DNA of 64,000 nt from Pelomonas sp. Root1444. GTDB lineage: Bacteria; Pseudomonadota; Gammaproteobacteria; Burkholderiales; Burkholderiaceae_C. The stretch lies in assembly GCF_001426885.1 (NCBI RefSeq), contig NZ_LMFP01000028.1, positions 148,106-212,105 of the forward strand. Reading direction: 5' to 3'. The notes beneath the pieces were generated by a model. The model was not told where the DNA came from. It worked only from the letters and a program-made list of their open reading frames with translations, and searched no databases. The position numbers and the translations under genes are program-made. Shown piece after piece: positions 1 through 8,397 of the stretch. The stretch's first letter is position 1. Each line of letters starts with the position of its first letter.

Positions 1-1
1 T

Positions 2-112
2 GTGGAACTGGCGACCCTGCAATGGGTGGCTTGGTTCAACCACCACCGATTGATGGAGCCACTGGGCTACGTCCCGCCGGCCGAGTTCGAGGCCACGTTC
101 AAAGAACGATGA
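2..112 (+). mobile_element. 3' end of an IS3-family transposase (OrfB), cut by the window edge
   Basis: The frame is open from base 2 and reads VELATLQWVAWFNHHRLMEP, continuing through a GYVPPAEFE motif to a TGA at 110-112. The W-F-N-H-H-R / L-G-Y-x-P-P-A-E-F-E pattern is typical of the C-terminus of IS3-family OrfB, a DDE integrase. Only 36 residues are visible, so whether the upstream part is intact cannot be told. No terminal inverted repeat was identified just after the stop. Confidence 0.75.
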
Positions 113-184
113 GTGTCCGGTACGCCCGATTCGTAGCGAACCCGCAGCTAACCCGCCGGGCATGTGGCGTCAACATGACTTCGC

Positions 185-295
185 TGCGCGCTTACCGCAG
201 GACTGCTGCACGGTGAAGAAGTCGTCGCGTTCGCTGACGCCGGCTACCAATGCGCGGCCAAGCGCGGAGACGCGTTCGTCAGGACCCGTCAGTGA
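185..295 (+). pseudogene. Decayed IS5-like transposase fragment
   Basis: One frame reads LLHGEEVVAFADAGYQCAAK and then stops at 293-295. The L-L-H-G-E-E ... D-A-G-Y-Q-x-A-x-K pattern matches the region around a catalytic Asp of IS5/IS1182-type DDE transposases. Nothing upstream or downstream continues the match, so this is a short relic. With the IS3 tail before it, it marks an old insertion hotspot beside the otn-like operon. Confidence 0.55.
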
Positions 296-388
296 TGGCC
301 CAGGGGTCAAGTTGAAATCCGGAGAACAGCCCTCGGCCGCGCACATCGGGCCCTGCAGACTGGCCGCTTCACCACTTAGGAGCCACGC

Positions 389-694
389 ATGCTCTGCGTC
401 GAAAGCACCATCCCCGTCACCCTCATCCAGGCCGCTTGGTTTCCCATCGAGGTCACTTACACGGCCGAGGCCGACCGCGAGGTCACCTACGGCGGCCACG
501 TCGACGAGTACGTCGGTACGGTGCACGTGTCGGTGGTCGGCGCTGGCAGCGACGTCTTCCCGTGCCGCTTCCGCATCAAGCGCGTTCTCTTCGACACCTA
601 CCTCGCAGAAAGTCTGGTGGACGCCTCCATCCGTGGCCACCTGACGGAGAACCAGCTGTTCCGCGCCTGGCTGCGCCGCCAAATGAAAGGCTAA
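389..694 (+). CDS. Small hypothetical protein (101 aa)
   Basis: A 101-residue ORF starts with ATG 7 bases after a TAGGAG ribosome-binding sequence (377-382). The product is soluble, with no signal peptide or membrane segment. It has a beta-strand-like middle (T-V-H-V-S-V-V-G) and a basic C-terminus ending R-A-W-L-R-R-Q-M-K-G. No family was recognised. It sits alone among transposase relics, so it may be an accessory gene or a gene fragment. Codon use looks coding and the RBS supports the start. Confidence 0.5.
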   Translation: MLCVESTIPVTLIQAAWFPIEVTYTAEADREVTYGGHVDEYVGTVHVSVVGAGSDVFPCRFRIKRVLFDTYLAESLVDASIRGHLTENQLFRAWLRRQMKG

Positions 695-1178
695 GCGTCG
701 ATCAGTGCCTGGGCGAGGTACTGCGTCAGCCGTCGCCCGGCGCGGATCGCTGTCGGTGACGAATACCAAGGTCTTCACGACCCAATCGGACGGCTACAGC
801 TTCACTTTCGCGCAGTTGAACCCGGAGATGAAGCCCTGACCCTGCTGGCACGTGAGTTCAGCTCAAACCCTAGTTCACTGGCGCGCCGTCCTGCCTATGA
901 TCCGCGCGACAGCGCTCGCAGCCGTTTGGGAGGCGGCCGGAGCCGATTGGGCTCATTGGGCCGCCGATACAGGACTGGGGTCGCCATCCTTGTTGCCGGA
1001 GGGCCACCGCAGCATGTTTCGGCCGGTACGCCCATCGCGGACGAAGCTGCGGATTTGCGCCCCAGCAACGGCACCACCCTCTTCGCGACCGCCCCTAAGC
1101 TGTGGCCATCCGCGATGGCGATGCCGCACCTGCGCCAAGCCACTCACGCCCGCCTGAACGAACGACCGGGACCCGTCC
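695..1178 (+). other. Gene-poor stretch upstream of the otn-like operon
   Basis: No convincing gene is seen. A 27-codon frame at 756-839 (GTG start, ending A-Q-L-N-P-E-M-K-P-stop) reads like the tail of a lost protein. The remaining open frames lack an RBS and a recognisable product. The promoter of the operon starting at 1179 should lie here, but no clear -35/-10 pair or operator was found. Confidence 0.4.
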
Positions 1179-2504
1179 ATGCCACAGCCCCTGCGCCTCA
1201 TCGATTCCTCCTCCCCACTGCCAACCCAAGCCGATGCCGTCGTCATCGGCGGCGGGATCATCGGCGTCTTCACGGCCTACTACATGGCGCGTCGCGGCTT
1301 GTCGGTCGCGCTGGTCGAGAAGGGGCGCATCGGTGCCAAGCAATCGAGCCGCAACTGGGGCTGGTGCCGCCAGCAGAACCGCGATGCGCGCGAGTTGCCC
1401 ATGGCCACCCGCAGCCTCGATCTGTGGCAACAGTTCGCGGCGGACACGGGTGAAGACACCGGCTTCAGCCGCTGCGGCCTGCTCTACCTCAGCGACGACG
1501 AGGGCGAGATCGCCCGCTGGGCCAAGTGGGGCGAGTTCGCGAAGACGGCCGGCGTGACGACGCACATGCTGAGCGCCCGCGAGGCCAGCGAGCGGGGCCG
1601 GGCCACCGGCCGCGGGTGGAAGGGTGGCGTGTTCTCGCCCAGCGATGGCACGGCCGACCCGTCGAAGGCGGCGCCGGCCGTGGCCGCGGCGTTCATGAAG
1701 CTCGGCGGCACCGTCCACCAGAACTGCGCCGTGCGCGGCATCGAGCGCGAGGGCGGACGACTCAGCGGCGTGGTCACGGAGGCCGGCACCATCAAGACCC
1801 GCACGGCCGTCTATGCCGGTGGCGCGTGGGCTTCGTCCTTCCTGCGCCAATTGGGCATCAGGTTTCCACAGGCCACGGTTCGCCAGACCATCGTGCGCGT
1901 GTCCTCCGTGGCCGAGCGCCTGCCGGCAGCGCTGCACACCGCGCGCGTGTCCGTCACCCGGCGCAGCGACGGCAGCTACAACCTCGCCATCAGCGGACGT
2001 GGGCGGGTGGATCCCACCGCGCAGCTGCTGCGCTTTGCGCCGCAGTTCCTGCCGATGTTCGCCAAGCGCTGGCGCAATGTTTTTCCGGGCGGCCTGGAAG
2101 GCATACGCGGCGGCCACGAGACGCTGGCACGGTGGCGGCTGGATGCGCCCACGCCCATGGAACGGGTGCGCGTGCTCGCCCCCCGGCCGGATGCCGCGGC
2201 GGTGAAGCAGACCTTCCACCGTGCGGCCGAACTGCTGCCGGCGCTGGGCCAGGCGGGCATCGCCAACGCCTGGGCTGGCTTCGTCGACAACACGCCGGAT
2301 GGCGTGCCCGGCATCGGCGAGGTGCCGGAGATCCCCGGCTTCATCCTGGCCGCGGGCTTCTCGGGCCACGGCTTCGGCATCGGCCCCGGCGCAGGCCACC
2401 TGATCGCCGACCTGACGACGGGCGCGCCGACCCTCTTCGATCCCAAGCCCTACCACCCGGCGCGCTTCGCGAAGTCGGCCTGGGGCCAGGTCGCCGACTT
2501 CTAA
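1179..2504 (+). CDS. FAD-dependent oxidoreductase (DAO/DadA-like family)
   Basis: This 441-residue flavoprotein belongs to the D-amino-acid oxidase / glycine oxidase fold family. A dinucleotide-binding motif G-G-G-I-I-G lies at residues 24-29, after a short N-terminal extension and strand V-V-I. It is followed by the expected acidic end of beta-2 (A-L-V-E-K-G). The C-terminal part holds the usual second FAD-contact region (G-F-S-G-H-G-F-G-I-G-P-G). There is no signal peptide, so it is cytoplasmic. It is the first gene of an operon whose later genes act on four-carbon sugar acids, and the MFS gene starts 10 bp downstream. By context it may oxidise a hydroxy acid or amino acid to feed the kinase and aldolase, taking the place of the NAD-dependent dehydrogenase usual in otn clusters. 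The true substrate cannot be read from the sequence. Confidence 0.85.
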   Translation: MPQPLRLIDSSSPLPTQADAVVIGGGIIGVFTAYYMARRGLSVALVEKGRIGAKQSSRNWGWCRQQNRDARELPMATRSLDLWQQFAADTGEDTGFSRCGLLYLSDDEGEIARWAKWGEFAKTAGVTTHMLSAREASERGRATGRGWKGGVFSPSDGTADPSKAAPAVAAAFMKLGGTVHQNCAVRGIEREGGRLSGVVTEAGTIKTRTAVYAGGAWASSFLRQLGIRFPQATVRQTIVRVSSVAERLPAALHTARVSVTRRSDGSYNLAISGRGRVDPTAQLLRFAPQFLPMFAKRWRNVFPGGLEGIRGGHETLARWRLDAPTPMERVRVLAPRPDAAAVKQTFHRAAELLPALGQAGIANAWAGFVDNTPDGVPGIGEVPEIPGFILAAGFSGHGFGIGPGAGHLIADLTTGAPTLFDPKPYHPARFAKSAWGQVADF

Positions 2505-2514
2505 AGGCCACGGG

Positions 2515-3672
2515 ATGGCCTCGTTCCAACGTCCAGCCGGCGAGCTGGCGAGGCTGGTGCTCGCCCTGCTGTTCGTCAATGCCAGCGTGACCGGCCTGCG
2601 GATGGCCGCGCCACTGCAGTCGCTGCGGCAGGGGCATGGCGAAGCGGCCGTGGGCGGGTTGATCGCGCTGTTCGCGCTCGCCCAGGTGTTTCTCGCCCTT
2701 CCCGCTGGCCGCTATTGCGAGCGCAGCGGGTTGAAGCGGCCTCTCGCGATGGCCGTGGTGGTGGCCATGGCGGCCTGCGCGATGGCCGCTGCATGGCCGG
2801 TGTTCCCGGTGCTGTGCGTCAGCGCCCTCCTCACCGGCGGCGCGGGCGGCGTCGCCGTCATTGCGGTCCAGCGCCATGCGCCGCGGGTCGCGGGCGATCC
2901 GGCCACGCTGCGCGAGGCGTTCGCGTGGCTGGCGATTGGCCTGGCCTTGTCGAACGTCCTGGGCCCGCTGATGGCCGGGTTGCTCATCGACGGCGCCGGA
3001 TTCCGCGCCGCCTTCGTGGGGCTGGCGCTGCTGCCGCTGCTGGCCTGGCTGGCGGTGCGGGGAGCGGTCGATCCTGCGGCCCCGCCGCACGAAGTGCCCA
3101 CCAGCGGGCGCAGCGTCCGGGACCTCTGGCGCCATGCCGGCCTGCGCCGGCTGCTGCTCGTGACCGGCCTGCTGTCCTGCTGCTGGGACGTGCACACCTT
3201 CCTCGTGCCCGTGCTCGGTCATGAGCGCGGCGTCCCGGCCTCGGTGATCGGCAGCATCCTGGGCGCCTTCGGCATCGGGGCCGCCGCCGTCCGGCTGCTG
3301 ACGCCGCTCGTGGCCGCGCAGTTGCGCGAATGGGCCGTCCTGCTCGCCGCGATGGCCGCCACCGCGCTGCTGTTCGCCGTCTACCCGCTCGTGCAGACGC
3401 CGCTCGCCATGGGCCTGTGCTCCGCGCTGCTGGGCTTGAGCCTCGGCAGCACCCAGCCCATGGTCATGAGCCTGCTGCACCGGCTCGCGCCGCAGCACCG
3501 CTACGGCGAGGCGGTGGCGATGCGCGTGATCGTGAACAACGCCTCCAGCGTCGGCATTCCCATGCTGTCGGGCGCGGCCGGCTCGCTGGTCGGCGCGGCC
3601 GGCGTGTTCTGGGCCGCCGGCGTGATGGCGGCTGCCGGCGCGCGTCTCGCGCTTCCCCTGAAAGACCACTGA
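2515..3672 (+). CDS. MFS transporter
   Basis: This 385-residue, very hydrophobic protein has about 12 predicted membrane segments, a duplicated six-helix layout and a short central cytoplasmic loop (around residues 185-205, rich in R/H). The inter-helix 2-3 loop contains P-A-G-R-Y-C-E-R-S-G-L-K-R-P, a form of the conserved MFS loop motif. It lies 10 bp after the oxidoreductase and 6 bp before the racemase-like gene. It is therefore probably the uptake system, or less likely an exporter, for the operon's substrate. The substrate is unknown. Confidence 0.85.
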   Translation: MASFQRPAGELARLVLALLFVNASVTGLRMAAPLQSLRQGHGEAAVGGLIALFALAQVFLALPAGRYCERSGLKRPLAMAVVVAMAACAMAAAWPVFPVLCVSALLTGGAGGVAVIAVQRHAPRVAGDPATLREAFAWLAIGLALSNVLGPLMAGLLIDGAGFRAAFVGLALLPLLAWLAVRGAVDPAAPPHEVPTSGRSVRDLWRHAGLRRLLLVTGLLSCCWDVHTFLVPVLGHERGVPASVIGSILGAFGIGAAAVRLLTPLVAAQLREWAVLLAAMAATALLFAVYPLVQTPLAMGLCSALLGLSLGSTQPMVMSLLHRLAPQHRYGEAVAMRVIVNNASSVGIPMLSGAAGSLVGAAGVFWAAGVMAAAGARLALPLKDH

Positions 3673-3678
3673 GAACCC

Positions 3679-4341
3679 ATGATCCGTTCCATCGCCTTCA
3701 TCCACACCGTGGCCCTGCTCGTCGAGCGCTTTCGGCCGCGCTTCCAGGCCGAACTGCCGCAGCAGCGCTGCTTCCACCTGCTCGACGAGAGCGTGCTGCA
3801 CGACCTGCTGCGGGACGGACCGTCGCCCGCCATCACGCGGCGCATCGTTACACTGGCCACGCTGGCGGCCGATGCGGGTGCGGACCTGATCGTCTTCACC
3901 TGCTCCTCCACCTCTCCAGCCATTGATGTAGCACGCCGGCTCGTGCCGGTGCCCATCGTGAAGATCGACGACGCGATGTACGCCGAGGCGGCCCGCAGCG
4001 ACGGCCGTGTCGGCCTGCTGTACACGACGCGCTCGACGCTGGAACCCAGCCGTTCGCTGCTGGCCGAACATGCCGCGGCGTCCGGCGCGCGGGTGGAGGC
4101 GGAATGCGTGCTGGTGGAAGGCGCGTTCGACGCGCTGTCGGCGGGTAAGCGCGAAACGCACGATGCGCTGGTGACGGAGTCGGCGCTGGCCCTCGCGGCG
4201 CGCGCCGACCGGCTGGTGCTGGCCCAGGCCTCGCTCGCCCACCTGGCCGGGCCGCTCGCCGAAGCCACCGGCAAGACAGCGCTCGCCAGCCCGGAGTGGA
4301 TGGTCCGCGACGTCGTGGCGCGCGTGGCCGCGGCGGCCTGA
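3679..4341 (+). CDS. Aspartate/glutamate racemase-like protein
   Basis: A 220-residue cytoplasmic protein of the Asp/Glu/hydantoin racemase superfamily. The first half carries the expected phosphate/carboxylate-binding cysteine loop, F-T-C-S-S-T-S-P, with Cys75. In two-base racemases a second cysteine follows in the C-terminal half. Here the matching place reads V-L-A-Q-A-S-L-A-H-L near residue 180 and has no cysteine. The protein may therefore be an isomerase, decarboxylase or lyase rather than a true racemase. Such proteins are found next to otnK-type kinases in other bacteria (recalled, not checked). The start is ATG, 6 bp after the MFS stop, within the same operon. Confidence 0.75.
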   Translation: MIRSIAFIHTVALLVERFRPRFQAELPQQRCFHLLDESVLHDLLRDGPSPAITRRIVTLATLAADAGADLIVFTCSSTSPAIDVARRLVPVPIVKIDDAMYAEAARSDGRVGLLYTTRSTLEPSRSLLAEHAAASGARVEAECVLVEGAFDALSAGKRETHDALVTESALALAARADRLVLAQASLAHLAGPLAEATGKTALASPEWMVRDVVARVAAAA

Positions 4342-4358
4342 TCACAGCGGGAGCCCCC

Positions 4359-5630
4359 ATGAACAAACCCGTCTTGGGCTGCATCGCCGACGACTTCACG
4401 GGCGCCACCGACCTCGCCAACCACCTCGTGCGCGGCGGCATGCGCGTCGTGCAGACCGTCGGCGTGCCCGATAGCGCATTCGAGGAGGAGGCCGACGCCA
4501 TCGTCGTCGCACTGAAGAGCCGCACCATCGCACCGGCGCAGGCGGTGGCGCAGTCGCTGCACGCGCTGGCCTGGCTGCGCGAACGGGGCGTGGCCCAGGT
4601 CTACTTCAAGTACTGCTCGACCTTCGACTCCACGCCGGCGGGCAACATCGGCCCCGTCACGGACGCCTTGATGACCGCGCTCGGCTGCGGCTTCACCATC
4701 GCCTGCCCCGCCTTCCCCGACAACGGCCGCACGGTGTTCCAGGGCCACCTGTTCGTCGGCGACGCGTTGCTGCACGAGTCGGGCATGCGCCACCATCCGC
4801 TCACGCCGATGAGCGATGCCAACCTCGTGCGCGTGTTGCAGGCGCAGACGACGCGCAGGGTGGGCCTGATCGACCACGCCAGCGTGGCCCGCGGCGCGCA
4901 GGCCGTTCGTGACCGCATCGCGCAGCTCCGCGCCCAGGGCGTGGAGATCGCCGTCGTGGACGCGACGTCCAACGCGGAGCTGGTGGCCATGGGCCCCGCC
5001 TGGGCCGACCTGCCGCTGCTGACCGCCGGCTCGGGCATCGCGATGGGGCTACCGCGCAACTTCGGCATGCACGAGCGCAGCGCCGCGGCGGCGCAGTTGC
5101 CCGCGGCACAGGGCTCACGGGCCATTGTGTCGGGCAGCTGCTCGGTGGCGACCAATGGCCAGGTGCGGTCCTTCCTCGATGCCGGTGGCGCCGGGTTCGC
5201 GGTCGATCCGCTGCAGCTAGCGAACGGCGTCGACGTCGTCACGCAGGCGCTGGACTGGGCGCGGCCGCGCCTAGCCCAGGGGCCGGTGCTGGTCTACGCC
5301 ACGGCCGAGCCGGCCGCCGTGAAGGCGGCGCAGCAGAAGCTCGGCGTCGACGCCGCCGGTGCCCTTGTGGAGCAGGCGCTGGCCGCGGTGGCGCGCGGCC
5401 TCGTGCGCGAAGGCGTGGGGCAGCTCGTGGTGGCCGGCGGCGAGACCTCGGGCGCCTGCGTGCAGGCGCTGCGCATCGACCGCCTGCGTATCGGCCCGCA
5501 GATCGCGCCCGGCGTGCCCTGGTGCCATGCGAGTTCGCCGTTCGCACCCCGCGGGCTGCACCTGGCGCTGAAGTCGGGCAACTTCGGCGGGTCCGCGTTC
5601 TTCCACGAGGCCTTCGAATGCCTGGCATGA
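4359..5630 (+). CDS. otnK: Four-carbon acid sugar kinase (DUF1537/OtnK)
   Basis: This 423-residue protein matches the OtnK/DtnK/LtnK kinase family, which phosphorylates 3- or 2-oxo-tetronates or threonate/erythronate at C4 with ATP. The N-terminal domain begins G-C-I-A-D-D-F-T-G-A-T-D-L-A (residues 6-19), the substrate-binding signature. The C-terminal nucleotide-binding domain contains V-V-A-G-G-E-T-S-G-A and ends L-K-S-G-N-F-G-G, both typical. Length is normal. The ATG at 4359 was chosen over upstream starts because it follows a GGGAG ribosome site and begins exactly at the conserved N-terminus. Its last bases overlap the aldolase start (ATGA), implying translational coupling. Confidence 0.92.
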   Translation: MNKPVLGCIADDFTGATDLANHLVRGGMRVVQTVGVPDSAFEEEADAIVVALKSRTIAPAQAVAQSLHALAWLRERGVAQVYFKYCSTFDSTPAGNIGPVTDALMTALGCGFTIACPAFPDNGRTVFQGHLFVGDALLHESGMRHHPLTPMSDANLVRVLQAQTTRRVGLIDHASVARGAQAVRDRIAQLRAQGVEIAVVDATSNAELVAMGPAWADLPLLTAGSGIAMGLPRNFGMHERSAAAAQLPAAQGSRAIVSGSCSVATNGQVRSFLDAGGAGFAVDPLQLANGVDVVTQALDWARPRLAQGPVLVYATAEPAAVKAAQQKLGVDAAGALVEQALAAVARGLVREGVGQLVVAGGETSGACVQALRIDRLRIGPQIAPGVPWCHASSPFAPRGLHLALKSGNFGGSAFFHEAFECLA

Positions 5631-6304
5631 ACGAGACGCAGGCCCGGGAGGCCATCTGCATGATCGGCGAGAGCCTGTACGCGCGCGGCTATGTGCACGC
5701 CACGGCCGGCAACATCAGCGTGCGGCTGGACGACGGCGGCTTCCTCATCACGCCGACCGACGCCTGCCTCGGCCGGCTCGAGCCGCAGCGGCTGGCCCGG
5801 CTGGATGCCGAAGGCCGCCAGCTCGCCGGCGACCGCGCGAGCAAGACGATCACACTGCACCGCGCCATCTATGCGGCGACGCAAGCCACCGGCCACCCGG
5901 CGCGGTCGGTGCTGCACACGCACAGCACCCACACAGTGGCGCTCACGCTTCGCGGCCGGCCACAGTCCCACGACGCCGAGCTGCTGCCGGCATTGACGCC
6001 CTACTTCGTCATGAAGGTGGGCCGCGTGCCGCTGCTGCCCTACCACCGGCCCGGCGATCCCGCCGTCGCCGAGCGGGTGGCCGAGCGCATCGCCGCCTAT
6101 GCCGCGCGCGGCATCCAGCTGCGCGCCGTCATGCTCAGCCGCCTCGGGCCCAACGTCTGGCACGACGATCCCGCCAGCGCCGCGGCGGTGCTGGAGGAGC
6201 TGGAGGAGACCGCACGGCTGGCGCTGCTCGCGCAGGACGAGGTCGAGCCGCTCGGAGACGCGCAGGTGCAAGAGCTGCGCGACACCTTCGACGCGTCCTG
6301 GTAG
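5627..6304 (+). CDS. otnC: OtnC-like class II aldolase family protein with altered active site
   Basis: A 225-residue protein of the class II aldolase/adducin family, closest in pattern to 3-oxo-tetronate 4-phosphate decarboxylase (OtnC). That enzyme releases CO2 and dihydroxyacetone phosphate. The substrate-binding G-N-I-S-V-R, the H-S-T-H-T-V-A-L block and metal-ligand histidines 97 and 99 are present, and the C-terminal E-E-L-E-E-T-A helix is typical. Two expected residues are missing. The S-K-E glutamate is Thr74 (S-K-T). The N-H-G histidine, normally the third metal ligand, is Leu173 (R-L-G, codon CTC at 6143-6145). The start overlaps the kinase stop as ATGA; an ATG at 5618 is also possible. 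It is probably the last gene of the operon. It may be impaired or have a changed reaction. Confidence 0.82.
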   Translation: MNETQAREAICMIGESLYARGYVHATAGNISVRLDDGGFLITPTDACLGRLEPQRLARLDAEGRQLAGDRASKTITLHRAIYAATQATGHPARSVLHTHSTHTVALTLRGRPQSHDAELLPALTPYFVMKVGRVPLLPYHRPGDPAVAERVAERIAAYAARGIQLRAVMLSRLGPNVWHDDPASAAAVLEELEETARLALLAQDEVEPLGDAQVQELRDTFDASW

Positions 6305-6340
6305 CGCCAGTCCCGAAGCTCACGCCGCGGTCCTGCAACC

Positions 6341-8374
6341 CTACAGGGACAGCCGCAGCGCGACGTTCAACGAACGCGGTTCGCCGGGCGAATGCAGCGT
6401 CTGGCTGCCGTCCCACCACACGTACTCGCGTCGCCCGTTACCGGCATTGAGCAGCTGGGCTTCGACCTGCAGCACCGGCGTCACGGCCCAGCTGGCGCCG
6501 AGGTTGAGCGTGCGATAGGCGCCGTACTTGCCCGTCAGCGCATTCGTGCGCTCCAGCCAGTAGCTGCCCTGCCCCTGCAGCCAGGCGGTCAGCTTGAGGT
6601 CGGGGCTGGCCTGCCAGTCGATGCCGGCATTGAAGAGCCGGCGCGGCGTGTGGTCGACCTCCTTGCCCAAGGTCCCGGGGGCGGCCGGATTGGGCACGGT
6701 GATGCGCGCTTCCTGCAGGGCCAGCGTCGCGAAGGTGTCGATGCCCGGCGTCGGACGCAGGCGCAGCTGCAGGTCGGTGCCCCGGCGCCGGGTGGCGCCG
6801 ATGTTGACGGAGTCGCCGCTCGGGTTGTTCGCCTCGCGATAGACCTCGTTGGTCGCCGTCTGGCGCCAGGTGGCGATGCGGACATCGGCCAGCTGGCCCA
6901 TGCGCAGCGTCATGCCAAGCTCCATGCCGTCGTTGAGCGACGGGGCGAGATCGGCGGTACGCGGCGGGATCTTGAAACTGGCGGCGCCGAGGCCGACCTG
7001 GAAGGTGCGGCCCCAGTTGGCGTAGGTACTGAAGCCCGGCGTCGGCGTCCAGACGGCGCTCAGCTTGGGTTGCCCTATGCTGCCGTAGTCGTTGATGGGG
7101 ACCTGCGTGCCGGCCCGCTGGTCACTGAAGTGACCGCCGATGCGGTCCACCCGGTAGCCGGGCACGAGCTTGAGTGTCGGCGTCGGCTTCAGCACCGCTT
7201 GCACGAAGACGCCGGTCGTATCGAACCGCCAGACGTGGTCGCGCGTCTGTGCGCTGCGCACGCGCTCGACGGTGGTGTAGCGCCGGCTGGTGTTCTGCTG
7301 GCGTTCGGTGTCGGCGCCACCTTCGAGTGCGAAGTCGGCAAGACCCGGCACCTGCGGCCGCCAGCTGACGATGGTGCGCACGCCGCGGTGGGTCTCGTCG
7401 CTGTCGCGTTCCTGCTGCGAGACGCCGGCCGAGAAGCGCACCCAGCGTTGGTCTTCGAAGCGATTGACGTAGACCAGCGTGCGCCAAGAGAGCGTGCTGC
7501 GCCGCCCGCCCTCGATGCTGAAGCTGGCCTGGCCGAGCTTGCGCTTGCCGCCGTCGGAGGCTGAGGTGGCGTAGGACCGCCGCGGGTCGACCGCGGCATC
7601 GGCCTGGCTCAGGTAGCCCGGCTCCTCGGCCTCGGCGCGGTGGGCGCGCAGGGCCAGGCCGAAGCGCAGGTCCTGCCCCTGCGGCGTGTAGCCCCATTTG
7701 CCGGCCAAGCTCATGCGGTCGGCCTTGGCATGGTCACGCCAGCCGTCGGCATGGCGCACGCCGAGCGAGTAGTTCTGAGTGAAGCCGCCGGCCTCGCGGT
7801 CCACCGCGAGCTGGGCGTCGGCCTTGCCCCAGGGCCCGGCGCCGATGCGCAGGTCCGTGGCGTTGCCACCCTCGCGCGTCAGCATCTCCAGGTTGCCGGC
7901 GATGTTGTGCAGGCCATAGCGCGCATCGTTGGTGCCGCGCACCGCCGTGATGGCCTGCAGGCCGAGCGGCGTGACGAGGTCGATGAAGGGCATGGCGCCG
8001 TCGTTGCTGTTGGACGGCACGCCGTCGACCAGCAGCTTGACGGCGTTCACCTCGCCTTCGCCGTTGAAACCGCGCATGGCGGGCTTGCCCGAGGTGTTGC
8101 CCTGGTTGAAGTTGGTCAGGTTGATGCCGGGCAGGCGCGCGAACAGCTCCCAGTTGCTGCCAACGACCGACGCTTGCAGCTCGTCGCCGCCGAAGCTGTC
8201 GACCGAGGTGAGCAGGGCCTTGGCGCTGAGCGAGCCGACGGCCGGCACCGTGACCACCACGCGCGAAAGTTCGAAGCCGACGCCGGATTCCCGAGGCTTG
8301 TCTTGGGCGCGAGCCGTCGACAACGCCAACAGGCAGGCGATGCAGAGGATGGCGGGTTTGGGTTGTGTGTTCAT
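6341..8374 (-). CDS. TonB-dependent outer-membrane receptor (iron-regulated locus)
   Basis: A 677-residue precursor with an N-terminal signal peptide (hydrophobic stretch I-L-C-I-A-C-L-L-A-L, cleavage after A-R-A). A TonB-box-like segment follows (R-V-V-V-T-V-P), then a plug domain containing the R-G-F-N-G-E and V-R-G-T-N-D-A-R-Y-G motifs, and a 22-strand barrel region to the end. The ATG at 8374 was chosen because it directly precedes the signal peptide; the open frame extends further upstream inside the permease gene. The gene is last in a minus-strand cluster headed by a Fur-type site, which suggests uptake of an iron or other metal chelate. The ligand cannot be named from sequence. Confidence 0.9.
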   Translation of the reverse strand: MNTQPKPAILCIACLLALSTARAQDKPRESGVGFELSRVVVTVPAVGSLSAKALLTSVDSFGGDELQASVVGSNWELFARLPGINLTNFNQGNTSGKPAMRGFNGEGEVNAVKLLVDGVPSNSNDGAMPFIDLVTPLGLQAITAVRGTNDARYGLHNIAGNLEMLTREGGNATDLRIGAGPWGKADAQLAVDREAGGFTQNYSLGVRHADGWRDHAKADRMSLAGKWGYTPQGQDLRFGLALRAHRAEAEEPGYLSQADAAVDPRRSYATSASDGGKRKLGQASFSIEGGRRSTLSWRTLVYVNRFEDQRWVRFSAGVSQQERDSDETHRGVRTIVSWRPQVPGLADFALEGGADTERQQNTSRRYTTVERVRSAQTRDHVWRFDTTGVFVQAVLKPTPTLKLVPGYRVDRIGGHFSDQRAGTQVPINDYGSIGQPKLSAVWTPTPGFSTYANWGRTFQVGLGAASFKIPPRTADLAPSLNDGMELGMTLRMGQLADVRIATWRQTATNEVYREANNPSGDSVNIGATRRRGTDLQLRLRPTPGIDTFATLALQEARITVPNPAAPGTLGKEVDHTPRRLFNAGIDWQASPDLKLTAWLQGQGSYWLERTNALTGKYGAYRTLNLGASWAVTPVLQVEAQLLNAGNGRREYVWWDGSQTLHSPGEPRSLNVALRLSL

Positions 8375-8397
8375 GGTCAATGGGGGTGTGGAGTGAT

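Noticed and set aside
895-1143. Open frames on both strands before the otn-like operon
   Set aside because: No RBS, no conserved motif and unconvincing codon pattern on either strand.
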